From the NCBI GenBank assembly GCA_025356815.1, contig JANXQL010000007.1, positions 57,483-121,482 of the forward strand: a DNA stretch of 64,000 nt, read 5' to 3'. Under the pieces are notes generated by a model. The model had not been told where the DNA came from. It ran no database searches and was given only the letters and a program-made list of their open reading frames with translations. The stretch comes from Pseudomonadota bacterium (GTDB lineage Bacteria; Pseudomonadota; Gammaproteobacteria; Steroidobacterales; Steroidobacteraceae). How positions within the stretch are numbered: the first letter of the stretch is position 1; every line of letters starts with the position of its first letter. Below, one piece after another: positions 35,522 to 45,095 of this stretch. A program made the position numbers and the translations under genes.

Positions 35522-37729
35522 CTACTTTGTCGTGAAAGTGTAGACCCCGTCCCAATCCACGGGCGGGGGCGAGACCAGGTATGCCTCGATACGACTCTCA
35601 TAGAGCGCGTAGAGCCGATCATCATGGGCGGCGCGCAGCGGCGCGAGGAGGCGTTGGGCGGACGCGAAGTCCCGCGCCCGGTAGGCGGTGAGCACTGCCG
35701 CAAAGGTGTCACGCTCCGTCGCGACCTCAGGCGCGAGCGATGGAAGGGAACCCAGTGGCTCGTAGATCGCAATCGGCTCGAGCTTGCCTTTGACCCGCAC
35801 GAGGTCGAGTTCGCGGTAGGCGAAACCGGGCGCTGCCAGCGTAGTCGGCGCGCTGACGATCACCGACACGCCGTACTCCTTGGTCAGGCCCTCCAGGCGC
35901 GAGCCGAGGTTCACCGTGTCACCGAGGACCGTATAGGCCATGCGAAAGCGCGAGCCCATATTGCCGACGTTCATCGGCCCGGAACTCACACCGACGCCGA
36001 TGTGAATTTCCGGCCAGCCCCGCGACCTGCAGTTGGCGTTCACCTCGCCGAGACAGTCGACCAAGTCGAGCGCCGCCTGCACCGCGTGGCGCGCATGCTC
36101 GCGGTCGGCGAGTGGCGCGCCCCAGAACGCCATCACGGCATCGCCCATGTATTTGTCGATCGTGCCCCGGTGACCCTGGATCACCGCCGTGATCGGCGTC
36201 AGGAACTCGTTCATGAACTGCGCCAGCGCGCGTGGATCGAGCCCCTCGGAGATCGTCGTGAAGCCTCGCACATCCGAAAAAAGCACGCTCATTACGCGGT
36301 TCTCGCCGGCGAGGGAGATCTCGGTCTCGCTGGTCTCGAGTTCCTGCACGACCTCGGGAGGCACGTACTGTCCGAACAGCCGCCCCAGTCGCTGCTTGCG
36401 GCGCGCCTCGAAGAAATACCCGTAGCTGAGGTGCAGCAGTGTCGCGATCAACAGATAAGCGATGCCACTGGCCAGCGGCAGCACGATTCCAAGGTGCTGC
36501 CAGGCGAATACATTGATGCTGCCGAGCGTCGCGAGCGCGCCGAGCACGGTGACCGCGACCACCCAGGGCGAGCGCGATAGCAGCAGCGCCGCCAGAAGGG
36601 CGAGCGCCACGAGCATCGCCGCCTCGATGCGCGGGGCGGTCGTTGGTACGTAGCGAATTGTACCGTCGAGCAGACCCGAGATCACGTTGGCGTGGGCCTC
36701 GACGCCGATGTACTCCTTGCCGACCGGCGTCGCGCGCAGGTCAAGGAGGCCAGGAGCGCTCGTGCCGATCAGAATGATCGCGCCCTTGAGAACCTCCGGC
36801 GCCGCAGTGCCCCGCAACACCCTAGTGGCCGAGACATAGGGGAACGAGCCGACCGAACCCCGGAACGGCAGCAGTATCGCGGAGGCGGCATCGACAGGCA
36901 CGACGGTCGTCCCGAAGCGCACCTCCTGCAGTGCGCCACGCCCCGCGGCGATGCCCAGCGACAACGGCGGCGAGCCGAGGGCCAGGCGGGTCACCGCGAG
37001 TGCGAGCGACTCGTAGACATGCCCGTCGTAGTACTGCAGCAGCGGCATGCGTCGGACGAGTCCGTCCTCATCGACCAGTGGGGTGTCGAAGAAGCCGCCG
37101 GCGGCGGCATTGGTCTGTAGGCCGGCGAGGTTCGCGACAAAGCCCTTGGGGTGCAGCAGCCTCGCGCCCGGCGGAGGCTGCAGCCGTGGGGCCATCGGCA
37201 GCAGTCCCTTTTCGGCGCGATCTCCCCGCTGCAGTGCCTGCTTGAACACGTACCCGAGCACGACGTCCCGGGCAATCAGCGATTCGCCGAACACGCGGTC
37301 GGTCTCGAAGTGCCGGCGAAGCCGGGCCAATTGCTCGTCCAAGGCCGGCGGCATGTCGCGCCGAAGCTCGTCGATCACCTGCAGGGCGCCCGGTTGCTGC
37401 GGGTCGGCGAAGAACACGTCGAACCCAACTACCCGCGCGCCATAGCGATCGAAGAGCGCGTCGAGCAGGGCGGCGAACCGGTCGCGGGGCCAGGGCCACT
37501 CGCCCTCGGTCGTCAGACTCAGCTCGTCGATGTCGACGATGACGATTCGTGGGTCCGGTGAGTTTGGCAGCATTGCCCGCACACGCACATCGTACAAGTA
37601 GCTCTCGAACCGCTGCAGAAACCCGATCTGGGTATAGCCGAGCGCGTGCGGCAGCAGGATCGCCAGCGGCAGTAGCGACAGCAGCACTCGCGTAACAAGT
37701 CGCCGAGCGGGAAAGAATCGTCGCAGCAT
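35522..37729 (-). CDS. CHASE2-domain class III adenylate/guanylate cyclase
   Basis: CHASE2 motif IVIVDIDELSLTTEGEWPWPRDRFAALLDALFDRYGARVVGFDVFFADP; three TM helices; cyclase motifs VLFSDVRGFTTISE and DKYMGDAVMAFWGAP. Confidence 0.9.
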   Translation of the reverse strand: MLRRFFPARRLVTRVLLSLLPLAILLPHALGYTQIGFLQRFESYLYDVRVRAMLPNSPDPRIVIVDIDELSLTTEGEWPWPRDRFAALLDALFDRYGARVVGFDVFFADPQQPGALQVIDELRRDMPPALDEQLARLRRHFETDRVFGESLIARDVVLGYVFKQALQRGDRAEKGLLPMAPRLQPPPGARLLHPKGFVANLAGLQTNAAAGGFFDTPLVDEDGLVRRMPLLQYYDGHVYESLALAVTRLALGSPPLSLGIAAGRGALQEVRFGTTVVPVDAASAILLPFRGSVGSFPYVSATRVLRGTAAPEVLKGAIILIGTSAPGLLDLRATPVGKEYIGVEAHANVISGLLDGTIRYVPTTAPRIEAAMLVALALLAALLLSRSPWVVAVTVLGALATLGSINVFAWQHLGIVLPLASGIAYLLIATLLHLSYGYFFEARRKQRLGRLFGQYVPPEVVQELETSETEISLAGENRVMSVLFSDVRGFTTISEGLDPRALAQFMNEFLTPITAVIQGHRGTIDKYMGDAVMAFWGAPLADREHARHAVQAALDLVDCLGEVNANCRSRGWPEIHIGVGVSSGPMNVGNMGSRFRMAYTVLGDTVNLGSRLEGLTKEYGVSVIVSAPTTLAAPGFAYRELDLVRVKGKLEPIAIYEPLGSLPSLAPEVATERDTFAAVLTAYRARDFASAQRLLAPLRAAHDDRLYALYESRIEAYLVSPPPVDWDGVYTFTTK

Positions 37730-37984
37730 GTTCCTCGCGCCAGCCTCGGACGGGTCCGGGCGCGCAACCGTGCCGCGCCGCTTGCGACGCCCCCAGCCGA
37801 CGTCCGGACGACGCCAAACGGAGCGCAGCCCGGCGAACCTTAACCCAGAGCCGGGGCGCCGGGAAGGCGAAGCCCATCGGTGAGGGCCGCGAGCGGTCGG
37901 CGACGCCGCCCGGAAAGCGTGTGCTCGGCCTCCTTCAACGAGTCCGTCCGCTCGCCCGGAACCGCATCAGCGCTGCGCCGACTG

Positions 37985-38131
37985 CTACAACGAGCGCCCG
38001 CGGATGACGCGCAGCAGGATCAGCACCACCGCGACGACCAGCAGTATGTGGACGAAGCCGCCGAGCGTATAGGAGCTCACGAGCCCCAGGATCCAGAGGA
38101 TGATCAGAACGACTGCGATGGATTCAAGCAT
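37985..38131 (-). CDS. 48-aa lmo0937-family-like membrane protein (absent from ORF track)
   Basis: Manual translation: MLESIAVVLIILWILGLVSSYTLGGFVHILLVVAVVLILLRVIRGRSL*. Confidence 0.8.
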   Translation of the reverse strand: MLESIAVVLIILWILGLVSSYTLGGFVHILLVVAVVLILLRVIRGRSL

Positions 38132-38206
38132 GGGATTTCCTTAGCTCTCGGGTGCCCGCGGGATTGACGAGACGACGGCGAGGACGACTGCCCGCGCGCG
38201 GAGCGC

Positions 38207-38536
38207 TCAATCGATGCTCCTGATGCGAATGTGGTTCTGCACTTGCGTGACGCCCTCGGTGTCTCGCGCCAGAACGTCGGCGCGGGTGGACGCTTCATGA
38301 CTCCTTACTCTGCCGCGGAGAGAGACCACGCCGTGCCGATCCGTGGAGACTTCGACCTGCCGCAGGCTTCTGACGTATTCGGCCGAGAACTTTGCCTTGA
38401 TGGCGGCAGTGATCGCGACACGCCCTTGCGGGCTTCCCGAGGATCTTTCATCCTGGGCTTGTGCGTGCGCGAGCGGCAAGCAGACCAGCGCCATCATCAG
38501 CGCACAGCTGGAAAGACCATAAACCTCCACAGGCAT
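38207..38536 (-). CDS. BON-domain protein
   Basis: ITAAIKAKFSAEYVRSLRQVEVSTDRHGVVSLRGRVRSHEASTRADVLARDTEGVTQVQNHI. Confidence 0.8.
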   Translation of the reverse strand: MPVEVYGLSSCALMMALVCLPLAHAQAQDERSSGSPQGRVAITAAIKAKFSAEYVRSLRQVEVSTDRHGVVSLRGRVRSHEASTRADVLARDTEGVTQVQNHIRIRSID

Positions 38537-38715
38537 TCTCCGTAAAACCGGACGCCAGCAAGCGTGGCACGCGCTGCGAACGGTCACTGTTCGGTGTCGT
38601 ACCCAGGCTTCCAATTCTGTGATGGGAGCGATTACCGCCCTCGGTACGCTACCAGACAGTCCGGCGACAGCATGAAGCGCACTGTGCCCGGGTACAAAAA
38701 CTGGAGTTAGTCGCC

Positions 38716-39048
38716 ATGAGGATACCGTCCCTCGCCATCTGCCTCATTGCTGGGTCCCTGCTTGCACCTGGGTTCGCCCTTGCCGAAGCGCCAGGTTCTA
38801 GTGATCGCGATCACCCGAAGGAATTCGTTAAGGATTCCGCCATCACGACGAAGATCAAGGCGAAGCTCGCGACCGAGCAGCTGTCGAGTCTCGCCAAGAT
38901 CCACGTCGATACCGACAAGTCGGGCGTGGTTTGGCTGTCGGGTACGACGCGAACCGAAGAAGCGGCCGAGCGGGCCGTCGCGATCGCCAAGGCAACCGAA
39001 CATGTCACCTCGGTGCACAGCGACATTCGCGTGACGAAGGAAGACTGA
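38716..39048 (+). CDS. BON-domain periplasmic protein
   Basis: Signal peptide; ITTKIKAKLATEQLSSLAKIHVDTDKSGVVWLSGTTRTEEAAERAVAIAKATEHVTSVHSDIRV. Confidence 0.87.
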   Translation: MRIPSLAICLIAGSLLAPGFALAEAPGSSDRDHPKEFVKDSAITTKIKAKLATEQLSSLAKIHVDTDKSGVVWLSGTTRTEEAAERAVAIAKATEHVTSVHSDIRVTKED

Positions 39049-39078
39049 CCTTCCGGGTCGGTCTCCCGCAACAGCGCC

Positions 39079-39103
39079 CGCAGGACGTCGCAGACGTCCT
39101 GCG
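39079..39103. terminator. Perfect 10-bp stem / 5-nt loop hairpin downstream of BON gene
   Basis: CGCAGGACGT-CGCAG-ACGTCCTGCG, 30 nt after the 39048 stop; no obvious T-tract. Confidence 0.5.
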
Positions 39104-39191
39104 AAAGGCCTGGAGCCGGCCAGTACTGCGACTATGTGGCTCGCCCGACGCGCGGCCAACACCTGATGCGTCCAAATTGGCTTGCCGGCCT

Positions 39192-40450
39192 TCAAAGCTC
39201 GCCGGCGACTGGCAGAGTTGCCAGAAATCCCACCAGCCATCGCCGGCACGCGCCGACGTCGGGGTCTCGATGGAACTCCAGCGGTTCGCCTCGTTCCTCC
39301 GTCACCCAACGCAGCCCAGGCGCGGACGGGTCGGCAGCGGTCCCCGTCGCGAGAGCGTAGGCGTTCCCCGTCTGGACCATATTCTGGAAGCGGCCGAGGA
39401 CCTGCGCGGACAGCTCAGCGCTGTCGATGATTACGCCGACCTCGGTGTTGATTCGCTTCGATCGCTGGTCGAAGTTCATCGACCCTGCAAAGACGTTCTG
39501 CCTGTCGAACACCCATAGCTTCGCGTGCAGACCATAGTTCCCGAACGCCGACATCCGCGCCGTTTGGCCGCTGCCTCGCGAGCTGCCGAGCTGCGCGCGG
39601 GCTTCGTAGAGCTCCACCCCCTCTCGCAGCAGCCCCGTCCGATAGCGCGTACCTGTGCTGGCGCGACGCGCCCCCGCGCGATGGCGGCGGCCGGAATCGA
39701 GAGCTCGCTTTTCCAGAATTCATCGAAAATGGACGACAGTTCACGTACTGCGGGCCCGGCAACAAGGACATCGTTGTCTGCAAACTGTGTATCGGGATTG
39801 ACCTGGAAGTACTGGTCCCCCACATTTCGTCCGCCGACAAGGGCGACGGAGTTGTCGGCGACCATGAGCTTGTTGTGCATCCGGTAATCGAGCCGTGGGG
39901 CGTTGAATGCGAACTCCAGAGCGCGCGGCAAGTTGCCCGCTCCGCGGTACCTGAACGGGTTGTATACGCGAACCTCGATCGCATGGTAGCGGTCGAGCAG
40001 CAGCAACTGCTCATCCCCGCTGACCTTATCGCCGTCTTCTACCAGCACGCGAACGCGAACGCCACGGTTGGCCGCCGAGATCAAGGCGCTCATCAGCAGG
40101 CGGCCGGTCTCGTCGCCACGAAAGATGTAGTACTGCAGGTCGAGCGTCTTCTCGGCAGCTTCCGCCATGCGCACGCGAGTCACGAATCCGTCGACGCCGA
40201 CCGACAGGATTCGGAACGCGGACTTGCCGGGATGCTCGCTGGCTGGCCCGAGGAATCGAATTCCGAGCGCAGTCTCGGCATGGGTCTGGAGGGTGGCGGA
40301 CTCGGCCTTGGGGAAGTGCGCGCCGGGAGGCAGCGCGCTGCAAGCGACGAGCAGACCCAGCGCCGTGACTGCGAGCCACGTGCGTAGGCACGAACCGACG
40401 GATCGCAGCACCGCGGCCGAGTGCTTTGAAGGCAGACGTTGACTACTCAT
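39192..40450 (-). pseudogene. Phospholipase D/cardiolipin synthase-like lipoprotein gene disrupted by frameshift and probable internal deletion
   Basis: HKD1 (HNKLMVADNSVALVGGRNVGDQYF) in one frame, HKD2 (HAKLWVFDRQNVFAGSMNFDQRSKRINTEVGVIID) in another; second frame readable back to TRYRTGLLREGVELYEA near 39657. Confidence 0.72.
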
Positions 40451-40754
40451 CCGCTCATTATCTTCACCAGCGCGCACGGCAGCGTGCGCTGGATGACATA
40501 GACCCGGTGTCGGCGCTAGACGCATTTCGGCGCCGAGCGGATGGTGTCGTGGCGTACAGACGACCGCCACGCCATCGGCTAGCCTCCCTGATGCTCACCT
40601 GACGCGTCGCGGACGCTCACGCCAACAGACCCGCAAAAGCGGCCCGCGGCCCAGCGCTTTGGATTCTGTCGGCCGCAGCGCAGCCCGGCTCCAGGCCCCC
40701 AGACCGTACGGGCAGGTGACGTTCTGCTCTCATAGTTCGATCGGAGATAGACCC

Positions 40755-41756
40755 ATGCGCATCCGAATCGCGGTCGCCTGCCTGCTTCTTGCGACATCCG
40801 TCCCTGCCATCGCAGACATCTCCATCGGCCTCGGTCTGCCCAGTGTCCGGATCGGCATCAATCTCCCGATGTATCCCGACCTCGAGCTTGTCCCGGGCTA
40901 CCCGGTCTACTATGCGCCGGGCCAAGGCTCGAACCTCTTCTTCTATGACGGGCTCTACTGGGTCTATTCGAATGACCAGTGGTACTCAAGCGATTGGTAC
41001 AACGGGCCGTGGGACTCGGTGGGACCAGAGGATGTACCGCTGTTCATTCTGCGAGTCCCTGTCCAGTACTATCGGCAGCCACCGCAGTTCTTCTTCGGAT
41101 GGAGCTCGGCGGCCTCCCCGCGGTGGGGTGAACACTGGGGGCGGGACTGGGAACATCGTCGTTCGGGTTGGGACCAGTGGGATCACCGTTCGATGCCGCG
41201 TGCGGCGCCAGCGCCGAGCTATCAGCGCAACTTCTCCGGCAATCGCTATCCGAGCCCGGATCAACAGCATCGCGTGCGTAGCGAAAACTACGGCTACACG
41301 CCGCAGGATGCCGCCGCCCGGCGCCAGTTCGAGCAGCCGGCACGGCCGGCACAACCCCAGCAGGGCGCAGGCCGAGACGGGGGCGATCGGCGCGATGCCG
41401 CTGCGGATCGCGCAGGCAACGCAAGGCAGGGCGCGCCCGCCGATCGTGCAAGTAGCGAATCGCGCGATCAATCGCGACCTAGTCCGGCGAGCCAGTCCAA
41501 GCCGCCCGCTGATCACGCGAAAGCCCGGCCTGCGCAGTCAGCGCCGGCGGCGGTAGAGCGCCGCGGCACCCAGCCGGATCCCTCGTCGCAGCGGCGCCAG
41601 ACGTCCCCGACGCAACGCGAGGCGCCGCAGGAGCAGCAGAAAGCGCCACAGCGCGATCCGCCACAGGCACGCCCGCAACAGTCGCATGAGTCCGGTGCCG
41701 CCGACGGACAGCGGCATGAGCGCAAGCGCGAAGCGGACCAACCGCGCGAGCACTAG
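40755..41756 (+). CDS. Secreted protein with Tyr/Trp-rich N-terminal domain and Pro/Gln/Arg-rich low-complexity C-terminus
   Basis: Signal peptide MRIRIAVACLLLATSVPAIA; GSNLFFYDGLYWVYSNDQWYSSDWYNGPWDSV; C-terminal P/Q/A/R-rich tail. Confidence 0.7.
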   Translation: MRIRIAVACLLLATSVPAIADISIGLGLPSVRIGINLPMYPDLELVPGYPVYYAPGQGSNLFFYDGLYWVYSNDQWYSSDWYNGPWDSVGPEDVPLFILRVPVQYYRQPPQFFFGWSSAASPRWGEHWGRDWEHRRSGWDQWDHRSMPRAAPAPSYQRNFSGNRYPSPDQQHRVRSENYGYTPQDAAARRQFEQPARPAQPQQGAGRDGGDRRDAAADRAGNARQGAPADRASSESRDQSRPSPASQSKPPADHAKARPAQSAPAAVERRGTQPDPSSQRRQTSPTQREAPQEQQKAPQRDPPQARPQQSHESGAADGQRHERKREADQPREH

Positions 41757-41893
41757 GCGCGCATCGGCCTCCGCCGCCAGGGAGCAACCCCCTGGCGACG
41801 TGGAGGAGCGCACGTCACATCCAAAACTACTGTGCAGGCGACTCCGTTCGTTCGCGCACAGACCTTCGCGGCAATTACGCCTACCTTTAACCG

Positions 41894-41915
41894 GCTCCGC
41901 AGATATCTGCGGAGC
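41894..41915. promoter_or_regulatory. 22-bp perfect palindrome GCTCCGCAGATATCTGCGGAGC
   Basis: Identical to its own reverse complement; lies in the intergenic region 5' of the SYLF gene. Confidence 0.5.
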
Positions 41916-41988
41916 GCATCTCTAGCGCATCACGGACCGGCTTGATCCGGACCGTCAGATTCGCCACAAAGTTTATCAGGAGATTATC

Positions 41989-42561
41989 GTGAAGCTATTC
42001 CAAAGGTTGACCTTGCTCATCGCAGCCCTTGGCTTCGCCGTCGCGGCCCAGGCCTCATCAGACGCCGCTGCCACAAACCTGTTCCGTCATGCGGGCGAAA
42101 GTGCCTCGTACTTCTCAAACAGCTATGGCTATGCCATCTTCCCGACGATCGGCAAGGCTGGCCTTGGCATCGGCGGCGCGCACGGTGATGGTCACGTCTA
42201 TGCACAGGGGCGCAAGATCGGCCGGACGTCGATGACGCAGCTGAGCGTCGGACTGCAGGCCGGCGGCGAGGCGTATAGCCAAATCATCTTCTTCGAGAAC
42301 AAGGCTGCGCTGGACACCTTCACATCCGGGAACTTTGAGTTCAGTGCAGGCGTGAATGCCGTCGCGATCACCGCTGCGGCATCTGCGACCGCCGGCACGG
42401 AAGGCGCGCGCGCTGGCGCGAGCGGCGGCCGGAAGGATGCGACCACGGAGGGCGGTTATCATGAGGGGATGGCGGTCTTCACGATCGCGAAGGGCGGCCT
42501 GATGTACCAGGCGGTTCTCGCCGGTCAGAAGTACTCCTATCACGCCGGCGACTCGAAGTAG
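41989..42561 (+). CDS. SYLF/YSC84-like lipid-binding domain protein
   Basis: SNSYGYAIFPTIGKAGLGIGGAHGDGHVYAQGRKIGRTSMTQLSVGLQAGGEAYSQIIFFENKAALDTFTSGNFEFSAGVNAVAI. Confidence 0.85.
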   Translation: MKLFQRLTLLIAALGFAVAAQASSDAAATNLFRHAGESASYFSNSYGYAIFPTIGKAGLGIGGAHGDGHVYAQGRKIGRTSMTQLSVGLQAGGEAYSQIIFFENKAALDTFTSGNFEFSAGVNAVAITAAASATAGTEGARAGASGGRKDATTEGGYHEGMAVFTIAKGGLMYQAVLAGQKYSYHAGDSK

Positions 42562-42583
42562 TACCACCCCCGAAAGCGGACAA

Positions 42584-42611
42584 CCGACGTGGCCAATTCG
42601 GGCCACGTCGG
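42584..42611. terminator. 11-bp stem / 6-nt loop hairpin downstream of SYLF gene
   Basis: CCGACGTGGCC-AATTCG-GGCCACGTCGG directly after the 42561 stop. Confidence 0.55.
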
Positions 42612-42693
42612 GAACCGCCGACAGGACAACACGCGATACCGCACGCGCATCCGCGGTACGCTCATACCACATGAATGGACAGTGCTGCGAAGC

Positions 42694-44274
42694 ATGACGC
42701 CACCAGTTCGGGTGGCGCGAAGCCAGGACAGGCGTTCAATCGGCAGACTCCTGCTGACAGCCTGGCTTTTCGCGCTGGTAGGCGCCTGCGGAGGCGGCAC
42801 CGGCGGTGGCGCGATCTTGCCACCCAGCACACCTGCCCGCGGCGACCTGCTCCGAAATCCCCCTGAACTGCTTGCGACAGTGCCGTCCGGCGTCGCGTTG
42901 GCGTTGCTTAGCGACGCTGTACGGCTGCAGATTGGCTCGGCGCCGGCACCTATCTGCGACATCTCGGTCTACCGGGTTCGTTACCAGACGGTCGGCGGCG
43001 CTGGCGAACCAACCACGGCTTCGGCCGCCTTGATGGTGCCTATCGGTACCGCCGCAACCTGCAACGGCTCGCGACCGATGATGCTGTACGCCCACGGCAC
43101 CACGACGGACCGCAATTACAACATCGGCGATCTGAACGCCAATAATCTCGAAGGTCTGCTGCTGGCCGTCTTCTTTGCGACACAGGGCTACATCGTCATC
43201 GCGCCGAACTACGCTGGCTACGACACCTCGATGCTCGGCTATCATCCTTATCTCGTCGCCGACCAGCAGTCAAAGGACATGATCGACGCGCTGCGTGCGT
43301 CGCGAACCGCACTGCCGGTCGCCTCGCTCGCGACAGTGAGCGACAGCGGCAAGCTGTTCATTACTGGGTATTCGCAGGGCGGCTATGTCGCCATGGCAAC
43401 CCATCGAGCGATGCAGGACGCGGGCATGGCGGTGACTGCGTCGGCGCCGATGTCCGGTCCATACAGCATGAACGCCTTTGTGGATGCGGTCGTGCTCGGG
43501 GAGGTCAACGCGAGCGCGCCACTGTCGTTTGCTCTGCTTGCCACCAGCTACCAGCGCACGTACGCCGACATCTACAGCAACCCGGCCGAGGTATACGAGC
43601 CTGAATATGCACCTGAAATCGGCTCACTGTTGCCAAGCACAATTCCGCGTGCCGAGCTTTACACACGTGGGCTGCTTCCCGAGTTGGCATTGTTCAGTGC
43701 GACGCCGCCGGATGCAGCGTCTGCTGACACCACGCCCGCCACGGCGCCCGCCGAGTTCGCGGCCACCTACGCACGTGGCTTTGGCAGTGGCAACCTGGTC
43801 ACGAACGCTTACCGGCTTACCTATATCCAGGACGCTCGCGCCCATCCTGATGGCGGCTGGCCGTTCGCGACCAGCGAGCTTCCGAGCAGCTCGGCGGCGC
43901 TGCCGCTGCGCCGTGCGCTCGCGAGAAATGACCTGCGCAGCTGGGTGCCGACCCGGCCGGTGCTATTGTGCGGCGGCCACCTCGATCCGACCGTATTCTG
44001 GCTGAACACGCAGCTAATGAGTGGCTATTGGGGCACGCACGTGCCGACGATCGGGCTCGTCCAGACGCTTGACGTGGATTCCACGGCGGCCGCGGGCGAC
44101 CCGTACGCCAGTGAGAAGTCCGCGTTCAGCAGTGCGAAGGACGCGGTCGCCATCGCAGCAATCTTGCAGGGAGCCACGGACGGCGGCGCGAGCGCGGTGG
44201 CAGCGACCTATCATGCGGGTCTTGTCGCGCCGGCGTGCCTGACGGCGGTCCGCCACTACTTCGATTCGTTCTAG
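42694..44274 (+). CDS. Secreted alpha/beta-hydrolase (lipase/esterase-like)
   Basis: GxSxG nucleophile FITGYSQGGYVAMATHRAM, oxyanion region YAHGTTTDRNYN, lipobox-like LVGACGGG. Confidence 0.8.
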   Translation: MTPPVRVARSQDRRSIGRLLLTAWLFALVGACGGGTGGGAILPPSTPARGDLLRNPPELLATVPSGVALALLSDAVRLQIGSAPAPICDISVYRVRYQTVGGAGEPTTASAALMVPIGTAATCNGSRPMMLYAHGTTTDRNYNIGDLNANNLEGLLLAVFFATQGYIVIAPNYAGYDTSMLGYHPYLVADQQSKDMIDALRASRTALPVASLATVSDSGKLFITGYSQGGYVAMATHRAMQDAGMAVTASAPMSGPYSMNAFVDAVVLGEVNASAPLSFALLATSYQRTYADIYSNPAEVYEPEYAPEIGSLLPSTIPRAELYTRGLLPELALFSATPPDAASADTTPATAPAEFAATYARGFGSGNLVTNAYRLTYIQDARAHPDGGWPFATSELPSSSAALPLRRALARNDLRSWVPTRPVLLCGGHLDPTVFWLNTQLMSGYWGTHVPTIGLVQTLDVDSTAAAGDPYASEKSAFSSAKDAVAIAAILQGATDGGASAVAATYHAGLVAPACLTAVRHYFDSF

Positions 44275-44909
44275 TCGCCGCCGACCGGCTTTCGCATGGC
44301 GCGCTCGCCGCTAGAAAATGCGACCGCGATCGAAAGCTGGCCGAAGTAATAGGAGCCCCAGATCAGCCAGTCCCTAAACGGCAAATGCACCTTGAAGCGG
44401 TCGATTGCGAGCAGCGCGTCCGACATCAGGAAGAGCAACGCGCCGACAGCAACGCCGCCGCCGATCCTAAGGCTAGCGAGCGTCATGATCGTGATCGCCG
44501 CGAAGTAGCAAAGTACCGCAGACCGCATGCCGCCCAGCCACGGCCAAAGCCAGAGCAGGAATGTCACCGCGCACGACGCAACCAGGAGCTGCGCGACGAC
44601 AGCCCGGCGGGCGGCTGGGTGACGGAAGAAGCACGTGGCGTAGGTGATGTGTCCCAGCAGAAACGCCACCAGGCCGCATATGAAAAGCCCTGGCCCGAGG
44701 TCCAGAAGTGCATCGCCAACCGCACCGAATCCAAGGGCCAGCGCCAGCAGCGCACTACGCCGGCTGGCAAGTGCGAGCAGTCCGACCGCAGCGGACTTCA
44801 CGAGCCAGGATCCCGGGTAGGGACCCACGACAAACGACACGGTATAACCCGCGCTGAGCACCAGCGAGGCGGGAACGGCGAACCTGTGGATAGGGTCTTT
44901 GGATTGCAT
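44271..44909 (-). CDS. Lysoplasmalogenase-like (YhhN family) membrane protein
   Basis: Multi-TM; ALGFGAVGDALLDLGPGLFICGLVAFLLGHITYATCF and MSDALLAIDRFKVHLPF...YYFGQLSIA. Confidence 0.8.
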   Translation of the reverse strand: MQSKDPIHRFAVPASLVLSAGYTVSFVVGPYPGSWLVKSAAVGLLALASRRSALLALALGFGAVGDALLDLGPGLFICGLVAFLLGHITYATCFFRHPAARRAVVAQLLVASCAVTFLLWLWPWLGGMRSAVLCYFAAITIMTLASLRIGGGVAVGALLFLMSDALLAIDRFKVHLPFRDWLIWGSYYFGQLSIAVAFSSGERAMRKPVGGD

Positions 44910-45095
44910 CGGGACTCGAGCGTATACCTAACAGCATTTTCCAGGGCATGAGAGTAGCGTTGACCGCGTAGATGCGCATCCCAGTGTGCGTATAGCTGCG
45001 TTTTGCTTCCGCTCCCGTGGATCATCCGCTCGGTGTATCGTCGCTCGTGTCAGATCAACCCGCATTCCCAATTGCTCAACCCTAGGCTTCTCGCT

